Of a stretch of 64,000 bases of DNA, positions 9,731 through 20,842 are shown in pieces. Under the pieces are notes generated by a model. It saw nothing but the letters and a program-made list of their open reading frames with translations. It was not told the origin of the DNA and made no database searches. The stretch spans positions 1,083,260 through 1,147,259 of the forward strand of contig NC_014970.1 in NCBI RefSeq assembly GCF_000200735.1, in the 5' to 3' direction. Source of the stretch: Mycoplasma haemofelis str. Langford 1. GTDB lineage: Bacteria; Bacillota_I; Bacilli_A; Mycoplasmatales; Mycoplasmoidaceae. Every line of letters starts with the position of its first letter. The stretch's first letter is position 1. Made by a program: the position numbers and the translations under genes.

Positions 9731-11025
9731 TACTTCCCGATGCAAAAATTATCAAATAGATAATTTATCTTCTCAAAGCTATCCTGCTGTAACCCTACAA
9801 TTCTGCAAAGATGATCATGTGCAAAGTTTAGATGTTCTGCTATTAAATCCAGAGATAAAGCTCCCAACGATTTCTCCAGCTCTAAGCAACTATTATTTAA
9901 GTGATTTATACCTTCCTGAGATTTTACCCCCACAGAGGAATAATTCTCTTTCAGGTGATTTCTAAGCAATCTTAAGAATTCAGAGATCTCTGAATTCTTA
10001 ACGGAAATGCAATTGCTCTCCCTAGTGTGGGGAAATAAATCGGATTTAGTAAAGATAGTTATTACCGACTTACCCCCAAATTCCCCAACTAACTCTTTAA
10101 GATTCTTCTTATCCTCCAATGAAACTAAATGCACCAATAAATCTGCATCCCGTATTGCATCCTTACTCCTTCGAATGGATTCATTAGTTAAGAAATCATC
10201 CACTTCATATATTCCTGCCGTATCCACCAAAGTTAATAGATAGTCATCAAATTGATAATCCACTTCCACAGTATCACGAGTAGTTCCCGCTTCTGGGGAA
10301 ACAATGATCTTATCCTTACCTATTAAATGATTTATCAGCGAGGACTTACCAGCATTTGGTCTTCCCACTAAAACAACTCTGAAACCCGATAGCTTTTGCT
10401 TCTTGGAGGATTCTAGGAAGAATAAGAGCTTTGAATGTAGAGAACTGATTCTCTCCTGAATATCCCCTATAAATTTAGAATCCTCCACCTCTATATCCGG
10501 AGGATAATCTATATTCATTTCACATTCAGAACGAATGGAAGAGAGCTCTTCTATAAAGGAGTGTATTAATTTAGAGGTAGCTCCCTTTATCTCCTCAACA
10601 AAGGAATAAATCTCTCCTTCCGAATTAGCGGCAAATAAATTTCCAATACTGATAGCTTGATTCAGATCTATCTTATTATTAAGAAAAGCTCTCTTAGTAA
10701 ACTCCCCCCTCTTGGCATGAACGGCCCCATTCTTCAGAATCTCCTCAATTATTAATTTGGATATTAAGCTATTTCCGTGACAGCTAATCTCTATGCAATC
10801 CTCCCCCGTATAAGAGTGTGGGGCATAGAACTTGGATAGTACTACTTGATCTATTAACTTATTATTCCTAGACTTAAGAAAGGTAACTTGTATCCTGTCT
10901 TCTGTTCTTAGTACGGGATTAATAGATATCCTATTTAATATCTCAAAGGCTTCAGATCCCGATACTCTAATTACATGAAGTGCCCCTATCCCTGGGGGGG
11001 TAGCTAAAGCGACAATAGTTGACAC
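9730..11025 (-). CDS. mnmE: tRNA modification GTPase MnmE
   Basis: With MnmG it makes (c)mnm5 on wobble U34 of several tRNAs. The 431-residue protein opens with the folate-binding domain (STIVALATPPGIGALHVIRVSG). A G domain with GRPNAGKS, TTRDTVEVD and DTAGIY lies in the middle, and the catalytic C-terminal CIGK ends the chain. The start is GTG 11023-11025, directly after the TAG of the preceding gene. The partner mnmG lies at 50084-51940. Confidence 0.96.
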   Translation of the reverse strand: MSTIVALATPPGIGALHVIRVSGSEAFEILNRISINPVLRTEDRIQVTFLKSRNNKLIDQVVLSKFYAPHSYTGEDCIEISCHGNSLISKLIIEEILKNGAVHAKRGEFTKRAFLNNKIDLNQAISIGNLFAANSEGEIYSFVEEIKGATSKLIHSFIEELSSIRSECEMNIDYPPDIEVEDSKFIGDIQERISSLHSKLLFFLESSKKQKLSGFRVVLVGRPNAGKSSLINHLIGKDKIIVSPEAGTTRDTVEVDYQFDDYLLTLVDTAGIYEVDDFLTNESIRRSKDAIRDADLLVHLVSLEDKKNLKELVGEFGGKSVITIFTKSDLFPHTRESNCISVKNSEISEFLRLLRNHLKENYSSVGVKSQEGINHLNNSCLELEKSLGALSLDLIAEHLNFAHDHLCRIVGLQQDSFEKINYLFDNFCIGK

Positions 11026-11667
11026 CTAGCTATTAAGATTCACGAAGAAGGAGAAAATTACGTATTCAGACTTATTTCCAAACATCTCAAATACCTTATT
11101 CTTCCAATCCCAAGTATTATCCACCAACTCCATCACTTTAGAGCTATCCTTAGGCACTTCCTTCTTATATATCCTATTTATCTTCAAAACTATATCCAAC
11201 AGAGTTAAGTACTTATCTAAGTCTATATCCTGATTTAGCTCCTTAGCCTTTCTATAAACAATGGAATAGAGATACTGATCGTGGAAGTTATCTTTTAAAT
11301 CACTACAGGCTCTAGTAATAAGCTCCCTATTATTAACTATCTCATTCTTATCTAGAAGGTATCTAATAGCACAGAGAATGAAGGAATTATTATGCTTGGA
11401 GGAGAAGATGTCGAAATAGGATTTTCAATCAAAGTCAAAATTCCTCTCCCCCTTTCTTTTGCACATGAAGGAAGAGGAGATAAATATAAAGGAAGCTAGA
11501 ATGAGTATCTCATCTTCATATTCTCCAAAGATTAAAGAGGATAAATTCCCACCTTTGAACTTAGACTTCCCAAAGCAATAACTCATCTCCCCCCGAATGG
11601 ATCGGCGCATCGATAGAAAGTAACACGCCTTAACAAAGAGAATTTTGAAAAACCTAGTTAGTCCCAA
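11026..11667 (-). CDS. Unknown protein between rbgA and mnmE
   Basis: A 213-residue frame ending at TAG 11026-11028, with TGA at 11425-11427 read as Trp. The N-terminal half is hydrophobic/basic with a CFGKSKFKGGNLSSLIFGE segment and a hydrophobic strand ILASFIFISSSF. The C-terminal half looks all-helical. The KSKF...L pattern after a short N-terminal domain recalls RecO, but the diagnostic RecO N-terminus is absent and I do not claim it. TTG at 11665-11667 is the likely start (TAG lies in frame at 11692). It overlaps rbgA by 10 bases and abuts mnmE, so it is part of the operon. Confidence 0.7.
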
Positions 11668-12446
11668 GATACGTCCCTTATTCCGCCGTTCCTAAGGAGA
11701 AACAAAAATTTCTCCTCGGCTCTTTCTAGATCAAAAGTACCCCCTCTATTCTTGAAGTTATACCGCTTTGCAAGTAACTCTATAAAGGATAAATAGCTAT
11801 CGGCAGAAAGCTCATCCATCGAATTTGGATACTTATCCTTTAAATATCAAAAAGTAATTTCTAATATCTCCGAGTACTCCTTGAAATTAGAAGGAACGGC
11901 ATTTATAACAATGAGCTTTCAAAGCAACTCGGGAGATATATCCTGATAGAAGAAGATCCCAGGAGAATCAAAGAGTCATAAGTTATCTCCAAGATAATAC
12001 TGGGTAATCTTTCTAGTAATTCCGGGAGTATTAGCGGCCTTAGATATTTTCTTATTCTTAAGTAGATTAATAAGTGTGGACTTCCCGGTATTGGGCATTC
12101 CAACTACTAGTATCTTAAAGTGAGGATTTAAATATCCCGATTCCTGAAGTCTATTTCTCTCCTCTTGTAAAGCCTTCTTTATTAAATGAAGAATTCGATT
12201 TCTATTGCTCTGAATTTTGAAATTAAAGGAATTCTCTAGTCCTTCGGAGCTTGCTAAATCGGACTTACTAAATATATCTAGTATCTTAGACTTAGAAAAT
12301 ATCCTAGATATATAAAGATTTAAATTGCTGGTCTTACTAGCCCTAGCATCAACGACATTTATGACTAAGTCTACCTCCTTCTTGAACCTATTTAAATTAG
12401 AGATGGCGTGTTTGACGTGGGATGGTAGCTCTAGTTTAATTTTCAT
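11658..12446 (-). CDS. rbgA: Ribosome biogenesis GTPase RbgA (YlqF family)
   Basis: Circularly permuted GTPase that promotes late 50S assembly. The motif order is permuted as expected: the G4-like SKSD (residues 62-65) comes first, then G1 GMPNTGKSTLINLL, a switch region NTPGITRK, and G3 DSPGIF. Length is 262 residues. TGA codons near the end of the G domain and in the C-terminal helical domain (TFWYL, ELLWKL) are Trp. ATG 12444-12446 overlaps the purA 3' end by 11 bases, and the stop overlaps the next gene by 10. Confidence 0.92.
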
Positions 12447-13686
12447 TCATACGAACTAAGGTATCCTCTCTACTTCTTCCGTAGGAGATTATAGTTACCG
12501 GAACTCCAACAAAGTCCTCTATATACTTTACGAAGTTCTTGAACTCCTCGGAGAAGTCGGAATATCTCTTTATGGAAGAGTAATCCTCCTTCCATCCCTT
12601 AAAAGACTTGTATACAGGAATAGGCTCCTTTGAAGAGTACTCATATGAGTTACATACCTTCACTTCCCCCAAATTATTCAAAACATCCACTAAAGTCAGA
12701 ACTATCTCTGTAATCCCTGAAATAGTAACTACGTACTTCAGTGCCACTAAATCTAGTCATCCTATCTTTCTCGGTCTCCCAGTTACAGATCCGAACTCAT
12801 TCCCTACTTTCCTGATATATCCAGAAAGATCTTGATCGTGGATCTCAGTAATAAACTCACCATTTCCGACCCTACTACTATAGGCCTTCACAACCCCCAC
12901 TATCCTTTTAAAATGCCTAAAGGATAGGGAAGTCCCAGAAATTAAAGATCCAGTAATATTTGAAGAAGTAACAAATGGATAAGTTCCCAAGTCCAGATCT
13001 AGCATCAGACCTTGACTTCCTTCAAATAGAAATCTCTTGCCTTTAGATAGCTCCCCATATATTCAATGGTAAGAATCCACTAAGTAGGGTTTTATCTTCT
13101 GTCCATATTCAAAGTATTTCTTGGTCTCAACTTCTAAATCAAATGTGGGATGTCCATAACTCTTGAAAAGGACGTTGTATATCTTTAAATTCAGATCTAT
13201 CTTCTCACGAAGGGAATCGTAATCCAGAAGATCTTTAACTCTAATTCCTAATCTTAGAGCCTTATTGGAATAAGTGGGGCCAATACCTCTATTGGTAGTT
13301 CCTATTGCTTGAGAGCCTCGTAAGTTCTCAAGGAATTTATCATAAGCTATATTTCAATCACAAATAACATGGGCGTGATCAGAGATGAAGAGTCTATCTT
13401 TGATTTCAACACATTCACTAAGATCCTGTATTTCCTTAAGAAGGCTTTCGGGATTTAAAACTACTCCGTGAGCTATAAATGCCTTAGTTTGTAATATTCC
13501 GCAGGGAATTAACTGAAATATGTACTTCCTATCCCCTATGCATACAGTGTGCCCAGCATTATCCCCACCTTGATAACGTACTACGTAATCAAAGTCTTTA
13601 GAGATGTAGTCAACTATCTTAGCCTTTCCTTCGTCTCCAAAGAAAACACCAAGAACAGAAACAATCTGCCCTTCCCCACAGGACAC
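12436..13686 (-). CDS. purA: Adenylosuccinate synthetase
   Basis: Converts IMP, GTP and aspartate to adenylosuccinate, the first step from IMP to AMP. Three frame pieces join through TGA-Trp codons into 416 residues. Motifs seen are FGDEGKAKIVD (P-loop-like; the family has GDEGKGK), GGDNAGHTV, GTTNRGIGPTYSNKA, TSSNITG, TGRPRKIGWLD and the C-terminal SYGRSREDT. The Gly-to-Ala change in GKGK is unusual but conservative. The GTG start lies 8 bases after tuf. Most mycoplasmas lack this enzyme, while haemotropic ones keep it, so it hints at lineage and at import of hypoxanthine or IMP-forming bases. Confidence 0.94.
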
Positions 13687-13694
13687 CGACGAAG

Positions 13695-14879
13695 CTACTC
13701 GACGATATCTACAACCGTACCAGCACCAATGGTTTTACCTCCTTCTCTAATTGAGAACTTAGAACCTTTTTCAATAGCAACCACGTTTATCAACTCAACA
13801 AGGATCTTAGCATTATCCCCAGGCATAACCATTTCTGAACCTTCGGGAAGATCAATAGTCCCGGTAACGTCAGTTGTTCTAAAGTAGAACTGAGGCTTAT
13901 ACCCCTTAGTGAAGGCAGTATGTCTTCCACCCTCTTCCTTCTTAAGAGCATAAATTTGAGCATGAAACTTCTTATGAGGAGTAATGGACTTAGGTTTAGC
14001 TAACACTTGACCACGAGAAACTTCATCCTTGTTAACACCCCTCAGAAGAACCCCAGCATTGTCACCTGCCAGAACTTCGTCAAGAGGTTTTCTAAACATC
14101 TCAATACCGGTAACAACAGCTTTACTTGTTTCTTTAAGCCCAACAATTTCAACCTCTTCGTTAACCTTAAGAGTACCTCTTTCACAACGACCAGTAACAA
14201 CAGTACCACGACCTGTAATAGTCAATACGTCCTCAATTGAAAGAAGGAAAGGTTTATCAACCTCCCTTACAGGTAAAGGAACGTATTCATCCAAGTTGCC
14301 AAGAAGATCCTTTATGGATTGAACATACTTCTCGTCACCCTCTAAAGCCTTAAGAGCGGAACCTCTAACAACAGGAGTTGCAGAACCGTCATAACCATAG
14401 GATGTAAGAAGATCCCTAACTTCCATCTCAACCAAGTCTTGCATTTCAACATCCTCAACCATGTCACACTTGTTTAGGAAAACAACCATTCTTTCAACAC
14501 CCACTTGTCTTGCAAGAAGAATGTGTTCTCTAGTTTGAGGCATGGTACCATCTGTTGCGGAAACAACTAGGATGGCAGCATCAATTTGAGCTGCACCAGT
14601 AATCATGTTTTTAATGTAGTCAGAGTGACCTGGACAGTCAACGTGGGCATAGTGACGTTTCTCAGTTTCATATTCAACGTGTGAGGTGTTAATAGTAATA
14701 CCCCTTGCTCTTTCTTCGGGAGCCTTATCAATGGACGCATAATCCCTAGCTTCAGCTAAACCTAATTTAGAAGATACAGTACATATAGCCGCAGTAAGAG
14801 TAGTCTTACCGTGGTCAATATGACCAATGGTACCTACGTTAATATGATCCTTCGAACGATCGAATTTCTCTTTTGACAT
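13695..14879 (-). CDS. tuf: Elongation factor Tu
   Basis: GTPase that delivers aminoacyl-tRNA to the ribosome. The 394-residue protein has GHIDHGKT at 19-26, the [12 protein letters not shown] switch II region, NKCD, and the complete domains 2 and 3 ending in GTVVDIVE. The gene has the strongest codon bias in the window. ATG 14877-14879 is preceded by a purine-rich AAGAAGT ribosome-binding site and a TATAAT box. purA follows after 8 bases, so tuf probably drives the long run of housekeeping GTPase genes down to der. Confidence 0.98.
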   Translation of the reverse strand: MSKEKFDRSKDHINVGTIGHIDHGKTTLTAAICTVSSKLGLAEARDYASIDKAPEERARGITINTSHVEYETEKRHYAHVDCPGHSDYIKNMITGAAQIDAAILVVSATDGTMPQTREHILLARQVGVERMVVFLNKCDMVEDVEMQDLVEMEVRDLLTSYGYDGSATPVVRGSALKALEGDEKYVQSIKDLLGNLDEYVPLPVREVDKPFLLSIEDVLTITGRGTVVTGRCERGTLKVNEEVEIVGLKETSKAVVTGIEMFRKPLDEVLAGDNAGVLLRGVNKDEVSRGQVLAKPKSITPHKKFHAQIYALKKEEGGRHTAFTKGYKPQFYFRTTDVTGTIDLPEGSEMVMPGDNAKILVELINVVAIEKGSKFSIREGGKTIGAGTVVDIVE

Positions 14880-14897
14880 GAATTTGTTACTTCTTTA

Positions 14898-14903
14898 ATT
14901 ATA
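14898..14903 (-). promoter_or_regulatory. Probable -10 box of tuf
   Basis: TATAAT on the minus strand, 18 bases upstream of the tuf ATG and overlapping the last bases of glpK. A TTGAAA lies 19 bases further up as a possible -35. A ribosome-binding site (AAGAAG) sits between box and ATG. Confidence 0.6.
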
Positions 14904-16296
14904 AAGCTTTTTTTCAACTTCGTTTCAAATCCTTAATAATTGGATTAATTTCTTGGGGTAATCAAACCCTTCTGAAAGCCCTCATATTCTGCAAATCCTT
15001 TAGTTCTCAAAAGTTAACTCCTATTCCTACTAAATAAGCAATCCCCATAATACTCTGATTCTCTTGGCTACACTTCATAACGTTTAGGCCACATATAGAA
15101 GACTGAACTGAATTTAAATATTCCAAATCAGATACCCTCCCATTAACCCAAAGTTCCTTGATATCAATATCTTCCCTAAATAAGGAAAGCATATGATCTA
15201 CAGCTAAGGCAATACCATTGCACAAGGACTTTAGAAGATTCTCGGGATCCCCGAGAACTGCATCCTCATTGTGAGACAAGTCTTGATACTCTTTGGAATC
15301 CATTAGGAATAAGTTCCCGTTAAATGCCGGTAGCAAGAAGGAATCTAAATAGGTCTGAGTAGACATTTCGTAATTTCCAATAGACCCCTTCTTTTCAAAT
15401 TGCTTCATAGCGTTTCCGCAACTGAAAAGGGAAGACTCTATGGCATAGGAGGTCTCTCCTTCATCCAACTTCCAAGAAACCGTAGTTAAGGTATTAGGAA
15501 TCGTCTTTCTTTCGATACCGCAATTAACCAATAGGAAAGCTCCCGTTCCATAGGTGCAACAAGCTGTTCCTTCTTCTGTCCCTAAGGAAAATAAAGCGGC
15601 TTGTTGATCCCCTAAAACCCCAAGAATGGGGATCTTTACTCCCCTATATTCCCAAGATCCATAGTCGTCCAAAGAGTTCTTTATTTGGGGAAGTATATCT
15701 TCGGAAATTTGAAACAACTCAAGCAGCTCTTCAGATCAACATAACTTCTCTATATCCATAAGCATAGTTCTGGAAGCATTGCTCACATCTGTGGCAAATA
15801 CTTGATGGCCAGTTAATTTAAATATCAGTCAGCTATCTATAGTTCCAATCTTGAAGTGCTGTCCTTGCAAATGACTAAGCAATCACTTTACTTTGGAAGC
15901 GGAGAAATAGGGGTGGAAAACTAATCCAGTTGTTTTCCTAATGAAATCTTCATGGGGCTTTAGATCTTGAAAGAAATCTAAATTCCTTCTATCCTGCCAA
16001 GAAATAGCAGGATAAAGAGGGAGTCCTGTTTCGGGATCTCACGCTACAACAGTCTCCCTCTGATTAGAAATTCCTATGCCCTTTACTAGGATAGGATCAA
16101 TTCCGACAAGAACCTCTTTCATGACCCGAACCTGAGACTTAAAAATCTCCTCCGGATCTTGCTCCACATGAAAGTCACTCAAATATTGAGTGCCTACAGG
16201 AAGAGAGTGTTCTCTAACTACTCTCCCATGATCATCAACTAAAGCGGCCTTACAGGATGAAGAACTAGCATCTATGGCAAGAATATAACCAGACAC
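14899..16296 (-). CDS. glpK: Glycerol kinase
   Basis: FGGY-family kinase phosphorylating glycerol to sn-glycerol 3-phosphate for lipid synthesis and, in many mycoplasmas, carbon supply. The 465-residue chain starts MSGYILAIDASSSSCKAAL (phosphate-1 motif) and has SNQRETVVAWDPETG, the glycerol-binding stretch typical of GlpK. It continues through SWQDRR and LGDQQAALFSLG. Several TGA codons are Trp. The end, RSWKKAL, matches the family's W--Av tail. The GTG start overlaps the nrnA-like TAG by one base. The tuf promoter overlaps its stop. Confidence 0.93.
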
Positions 16297-17861
16297 TAAG
16301 AACCATCTAATTTAACCCTAGCTATTAAGGCATCAATCACTCCAATAGCTAAATCACCACCAACCTTATTCTTCTTCAAATAACCCTTTAATTCAGATGG
16401 ATTCTTCACTTCATTGGGGGGTGCAGTGAGTATATTCACAATAGTCTCCTCTATGAAAGGCACATATTTATCAAATTCCAATTTCTCATGAGACTTCTGA
16501 AAATAAAGCTCTTCAATAGTAACCTTATTCTCGTTGTAAGTTTGTTGCTCTCTCATTCTCTTGATATCTTCAGGAGTATCATCGCGTCTGATTCTGCTCT
16601 TCTGCTTCTTCAAAGCTTCCTTCTCCCTTTGCTTTCTCTCCTTCTCCATAAGATCTAAAGTACGCTTATTCCTGCTCTCTAGGGAATCAAAGTCATAAAG
16701 CTTCTTCTTGTCAAGGAAATCCTTGGCACTGGACAATATCTCCTCGTAATGACTCAGATATAAATCCTCCTCTTGCTTTCTTTTCATCTCATTGAAGCGG
16801 GAAGAGCTTTCCTGTTTCTCGGAAATAATCTTCTGATTCTTAGCTCTCCTCACCATGGCATCCGCGTCCTCGATAATATTCTTAATTAACTTAGGATCAG
16901 AAATAGAGGCTCCTGCGGCATTAATATGCCCTCCACCTCCGTACTTAATAGCCAGATCTCTAACACTTACATCTCGAGACCTAAAATCACACTTAACCAT
17001 TCCCTCCGAAGTATCAGAGAACAAGATCCAACACCAATGATCCTCTATATTGGAAAAGGTATTAACCAACCCCCTCCCATCGGAAAGCCCCAATTTCTTC
17101 TGAATATCCCTAGTCAGGTAGAATCAAATTACATTGTCAGTCTTCTTGCAATGATTCAAAAGGTAATTAGATACCTTTATGGAGTCCCAAGTTCTGTAAG
17201 TCAGCTTATCATGTATTAAATCCTTTTGGGCTCCAGAGCGCCATGTCTTAGCCGCTAATATTAAGGATCTCGGAAGAACTGATTCATACAGAAATCGACC
17301 ACCATCTGTACACATCCCTAGATACAGAAAAGTGGCTGCCTCCTTATTCATCATTCAACCATAGTAGTCCACAATCTGAACTATCTGTTCACATGTGGCT
17401 GAATAAGTGGGATCATCCCAGTTTAAATCAACTGCAAAATCGGAGAATACTCCATGATGATCCACTTTTACTATGGCTCCAAACTTAGTCTTTGCTTGCT
17501 CAAAATACTTATCAAATTTCTGAATCCTAGCCCTATTACCAACATCCACTATCAGAGCCATGGATTGAGAAAGATCGAAGCTTATATTTACTAAGTTATC
17601 AAACTTCTTTTCCAACCAAGGAAACAGTCCCCCATCCTCCCCTATAACTCTAACTGTCTTCCTAAGGAAGTTGGACTCTATGATGGCTTTAAAGCCGAAA
17701 GCTGCCCCTAAACAATCGCCATCAGGATTGCAGTGTATAAAGACGAAGAAGTTATCATACTTCTCGACCAAATGTACGAAATCCTTGAAAAAGCGATCCC
17801 TCTCCTTATTTCTCTTATCGACTATACGTTTAGCCTCCTCCTTGATATCTCCCCGAATCAC
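16296..17861 (-). CDS. DHH phosphoesterase (NrnA-like) with charged C-terminal extension
   Basis: DHH/DHHA1 phosphoesterase, the family of oligoribonuclease/pAp-phosphatase NrnA and MgpA. Residues about 30-170 carry HCNPDGDCLGAA and the DHH signature (KVDHHGVF). The DHHA1 domain has IKYGGGGHINAAGAS. Three pieces join through TGA-Trp into 521 residues, well above the usual 310-330. The extra about 190 residues are a highly charged coiled-coil-like region (KERKQREKEALKKQ and similar) followed by a small folded-looking tail. The GTG start is inferred; the TAG of the preceding cof gene lies 2 bases away. It forms a run with the rlu, tsaB-like, cof and glpK genes. Confidence 0.85.
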
Positions 17862-17863
17862 AA

Positions 17864-18676
17864 CTATATTTCCTTACTTAGAAATATCTGTAACTCCTTA
17901 ACTACACTATCTTCATCATTACTGTATTCGGAAACCCTGTCAGAAGCTTGCTTAACCGAATCCAAAGCATTTCTAACTGCATAAAATCTGGATACTCCCA
18001 TAGCCACACTTAAATCATTAACTTGGTCTCCAAACGTAAGAATATTCTTAGGTGCAATACCGTAATAGTTCCCCAAGAACTCTACCGATCTCTCCTTACT
18101 AACATAATTAGCCTGTATCTCTAAGTTTAAGATACCCGGATAATGAAAGATAGTTAAGCTAGGAGGGCAGTCTAATTTCTTAATATCATTTACACGTTTT
18201 ATAAACTCCAATTCAAATTCAGGAGTGGGCTTACTGTAATCAAAGTAGGTCTTCATTCCATAGACATTGGCTTTACATTCCCGAAGTTGAGCTAATACCT
18301 CCCTTCCATTATTCTCAGTCAAAGAAAAGCTTCCCTTATCCGTAAGCACATCCCCTTTTATAAGTCCTTTGGTAAAGTAACTATTCTCCAAGAAAAGAGT
18401 TCACAACTTCTCGGATATGAAGGAATATCTTGCTATCTCCTCTCTTGGGTTATAGATAAAAGCCCCGTTACAGCAGGAGACAAATCCCTTTAATTCCAAC
18501 TCATCATATATTCCCTTACAATCTCTTCAACACCTACCTGTAGAGAAGCAGAATAGAACATCGTCTCTCTTATTTAACTCGTGAACGAATTTCTTAGTTC
18601 CTTCACTAATTAACCCTTCCGAATTTAAAAGGGTTCCATCTAAGTCGGAGAGAACTAGATATTTATATTTGAACAT
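17864..18676 (-). CDS. Cof-type HAD phosphatase
   Basis: Haloacid dehalogenase superfamily, Cof/IIB subfamily, usually a sugar-phosphate or flavin phosphatase. The 270-residue protein starts MFKYKYLVLSDLDGTLLN, the DxDGT nucleophile motif. It has FSTGR (motif II), KERSVEFL (motif III Lys) and FGDQVNDLSVA (motif IV). TGA codons are Trp, for example CRCWRDC. ATG 18674-18676 overlaps the tsaB-like gene by 22 bases. Substrate is unknown. Confidence 0.9.
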
Positions 18677-19047
18677 TTCTTATACAGGGGGCTTAAGTCC
18701 TCGGAATCTTCCAATAGTTTAAACTCTTCCCTATTAAAACTGCCAATCTCTTTATCAATATCATCAACATCCAATTCTTCCTCTTTTAAATAAACCTTAA
18801 ATTTCCCGAAGGACATGAGAACCTTCAAGCAAACTACCACTAATCTCGAAGCATTTCAAGAAGAGTAGGAATTTCGAAAATAAATCCTATCGACCCAAAT
18901 ATCATGAGAAGAGTACAGGTTTTCTAAAGATTCTAAGAATCTTTCCCCTATCCGAACTTTCTCCACCACTCTAAAGTCCAAGCACTTATCTTCAGAGTGT
19001 AAAGCCAAGACTACATCTTCCTTGCTATGGAATATCTGTAGAAACAC
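18655..19047 (-). CDS. Degenerate TsaB-like protein (t6A synthesis), tentative
   Basis: Two pieces in one frame joined by a TGA (18856-18858) give 130 residues. The layout recalls a TsaB (YeaZ) N-terminal half: a first strand pair MFLQIFHSKEDVVLALHS, then VEKVRIGERFLESLENLY, then a segment IWVDRIYFRNSYSSWNASRL at the place of the GPGSFTGLR loop. The Gly-rich loop itself is gone and the second actin-like lobe is missing. GTG 19045-19047 directly follows the TAG of the rlu gene. TsaD is encoded at 28739-29662, so a TsaB partner is expected somewhere. The call is inference from pattern and could be wrong. Confidence 0.4.
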
Positions 19048-19707
19048 CTATTCTGTGTATTCAATATTAAGTTCGGATAGCTTATCTTTGAATTCCTGAG
19101 GTAATGGGGCAGTAACAGATATGAACTCGTTGGTAATGGGACAAGTAAACTCTAATTTATATGCGTGTAGATATTGTCCAAACTCAGGATTGAAACATCG
19201 ATTGCCATATATTGGATCATTCAAGACTGGACAATTTATGGAGAACAAGTGGGCTCTAATTTGATGAGTTCTTCCGGTTTTTAGTAGAATTTTTAAGAAG
19301 TAGCGGTCTATGACCTCCACCTCAGTACAGGCGGGTTTATAGTTCTTAGCATTCCTATTAGTAAAGCGAAGTTTATCGTTCTTGCTTCTCCCTAAGGATA
19401 GAGTTATCTTAAGTTTCTTAGCAGGCAATTCCTTGGAAGTGAGAGCTAAGTAATGCTTCTCAACTTCATTGTTTAGGAATAGATTCTGTAGAAGCAACAG
19501 GGTTTCCTTATTTTTAGCAATAAGTACAGCGCCCGAGGTGTACTTGTCGATTCTATGAACTAGAGAGTAGTTTGCTTTCTGGTCTTTATTTACCTCATTG
19601 ATGAGATTAAATTCCCTGTCATAGATATTCTTATGAACGGCAATTCCAGAGGCTTTATTGACTATTAAAAAATTTTTATTCTCAAAAATAATAGAATACG
19701 AGCTCAC
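19048..19707 (-). CDS. RluA/RluD-family rRNA pseudouridine synthase
   Basis: Isomerises specific uridines in large-subunit rRNA. The 219-residue protein has the catalytic motif HRIDKYTSGAVLIAK (Asp in R-x-D), the YLAL strand and the family signature GRTHQIRAHL. It lacks an N-terminal S4 domain, so it resembles the short mycoplasma RluD-like enzymes, and the exact target uridine cannot be given. GTG 19705-19707 is the start, only 4 bases from the ATG of the divergent RNase Y gene. Confidence 0.9.
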   Translation of the reverse strand: MSSYSIIFENKNFLIVNKASGIAVHKNIYDREFNLINEVNKDQKANYSLVHRIDKYTSGAVLIAKNKETLLLLQNLFLNNEVEKHYLALTSKELPAKKLKITLSLGRSKNDKLRFTNRNAKNYKPACTEVEVIDRYFLKILLKTGRTHQIRAHLFSINCPVLNDPIYGNRCFNPEFGQYLHAYKLEFTCPITNEFISVTAPLPQEFKDKLSELNIEYTE

Positions 19708-19711
19708 GGCT

Positions 19712-20836
19712 ATGGATGGACAGGAAAAGGGTAAGAAAGATATAGCAAATGATCCCGAAGTTAGAAAAGAGTTAGAGGCTTACGAAAAGTACATACTTCA
19801 ACAGAAGCAGGAGATCTTCAATAGGATAATTTTAAATGCAATACATACTTTAAAGATTCAGCAGCCAATAATTAGCTGTTGCAAGAGAATAGACCTTTCT
19901 TCCCTCCCAGGTTTTAACGAAGAAACTATAGGACAGTTATTAGGTAAAGACGGACAGCATAAGCAGCATTTTATAAATCTGACGAAGGTAGATTTACAAG
20001 TCGATCAGAAGTGCCCTAATCATGGAATAGTACTATCTAAGTACAATTCCGTAAATGTTGAGAAGGCTGTAGAGTTAGTGAAGAAGCTCTTGGAGCTTAA
20101 GTCATGGAATTTAGAGAAGATGAAAAGCCTTTATGAAAAGGTAAATAAGGAGTTTGAAGATAAATGTAACAAGATTGGAGGGCAATGACTGGAGCAGTTC
20201 TTAGGGTATGAGAACTATCCAGACTTCTTGGCAACTCATGTGGGAACTCTTCAATTTGTATACTCCTTCAGTCAGAACATACTAGAGCATAGTATAGAGG
20301 TAGCTCAACTCTCTGCCAATATAGCCTTTCAATTAGGATTAGATCCTTTGAAAGCTAAAAGAGCCGGTTTTTTCCATGACATTGGAAAGGCTAAAGCCAA
20401 CTTGGGAGATCATGTAGATGAGGGTTTAAAAATAGGGCAAGAAGCCAATTTCGAGGAATATATACTTAATGCCATTGAATCCCACCATGGACGAGTCCCT
20501 CCTAATAATCCTTACTCCATCATAGTCAAAGCTGCAGATAAGTTATCTGCTGGGAGGGAAGGAGCGCGTCCAAGGCAGATAGAACTTATAGATAAGAGGA
20601 GGAAGATGATTGAGGATAAGATAATGAGTATCCCATGGATAGAAAAGACAATAATTAAGAATGCTGGTAACTTAATTCAGATCTTCATTAAGCCCGCAGA
20701 ATTCCACGGGGATAAGATTCTCGAGATGAAGGAGGAAGTTAGAGCTAAGTTAAAGGAGCTAAAGGCAGAATATTCTTACAACTATCAAATAGAGTTTCAC
20801 TTAGTGTTCAAAGAGGAATTTAAATTTTCTGAATAA
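19712..20836 (+). CDS. rny: Ribonuclease Y
   Basis: Endoribonuclease that starts mRNA decay. One TGA (20186-20188, Trp) joins a KH domain, with GQLLGKDGQHKQ in place of the family's GRIIGREGRNI, to an HD domain with the opening LEHSIEVAQLSANIAF and metal motif FHDIGKAKANLGDH. After it come ESHHGRVPP and KAADKLSAGREGARP. At 374 residues it is much shorter than the usual about 510. No N-terminal transmembrane helix is seen from the ATG at 19712; an upstream ATG at 19658 in the same frame adds 18 residues but no clear membrane helix. The gene is divergent from the RluA-type gene and convergent with the two tRNA genes. Confidence 0.92.
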
Positions 20837-20842
20837 TAAAAC

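Noticed and set aside
14007..14322. Plus-strand open frames inside tuf and purA
   Set aside because: They are antisense shadows of highly conserved minus-strand genes and have no family features.
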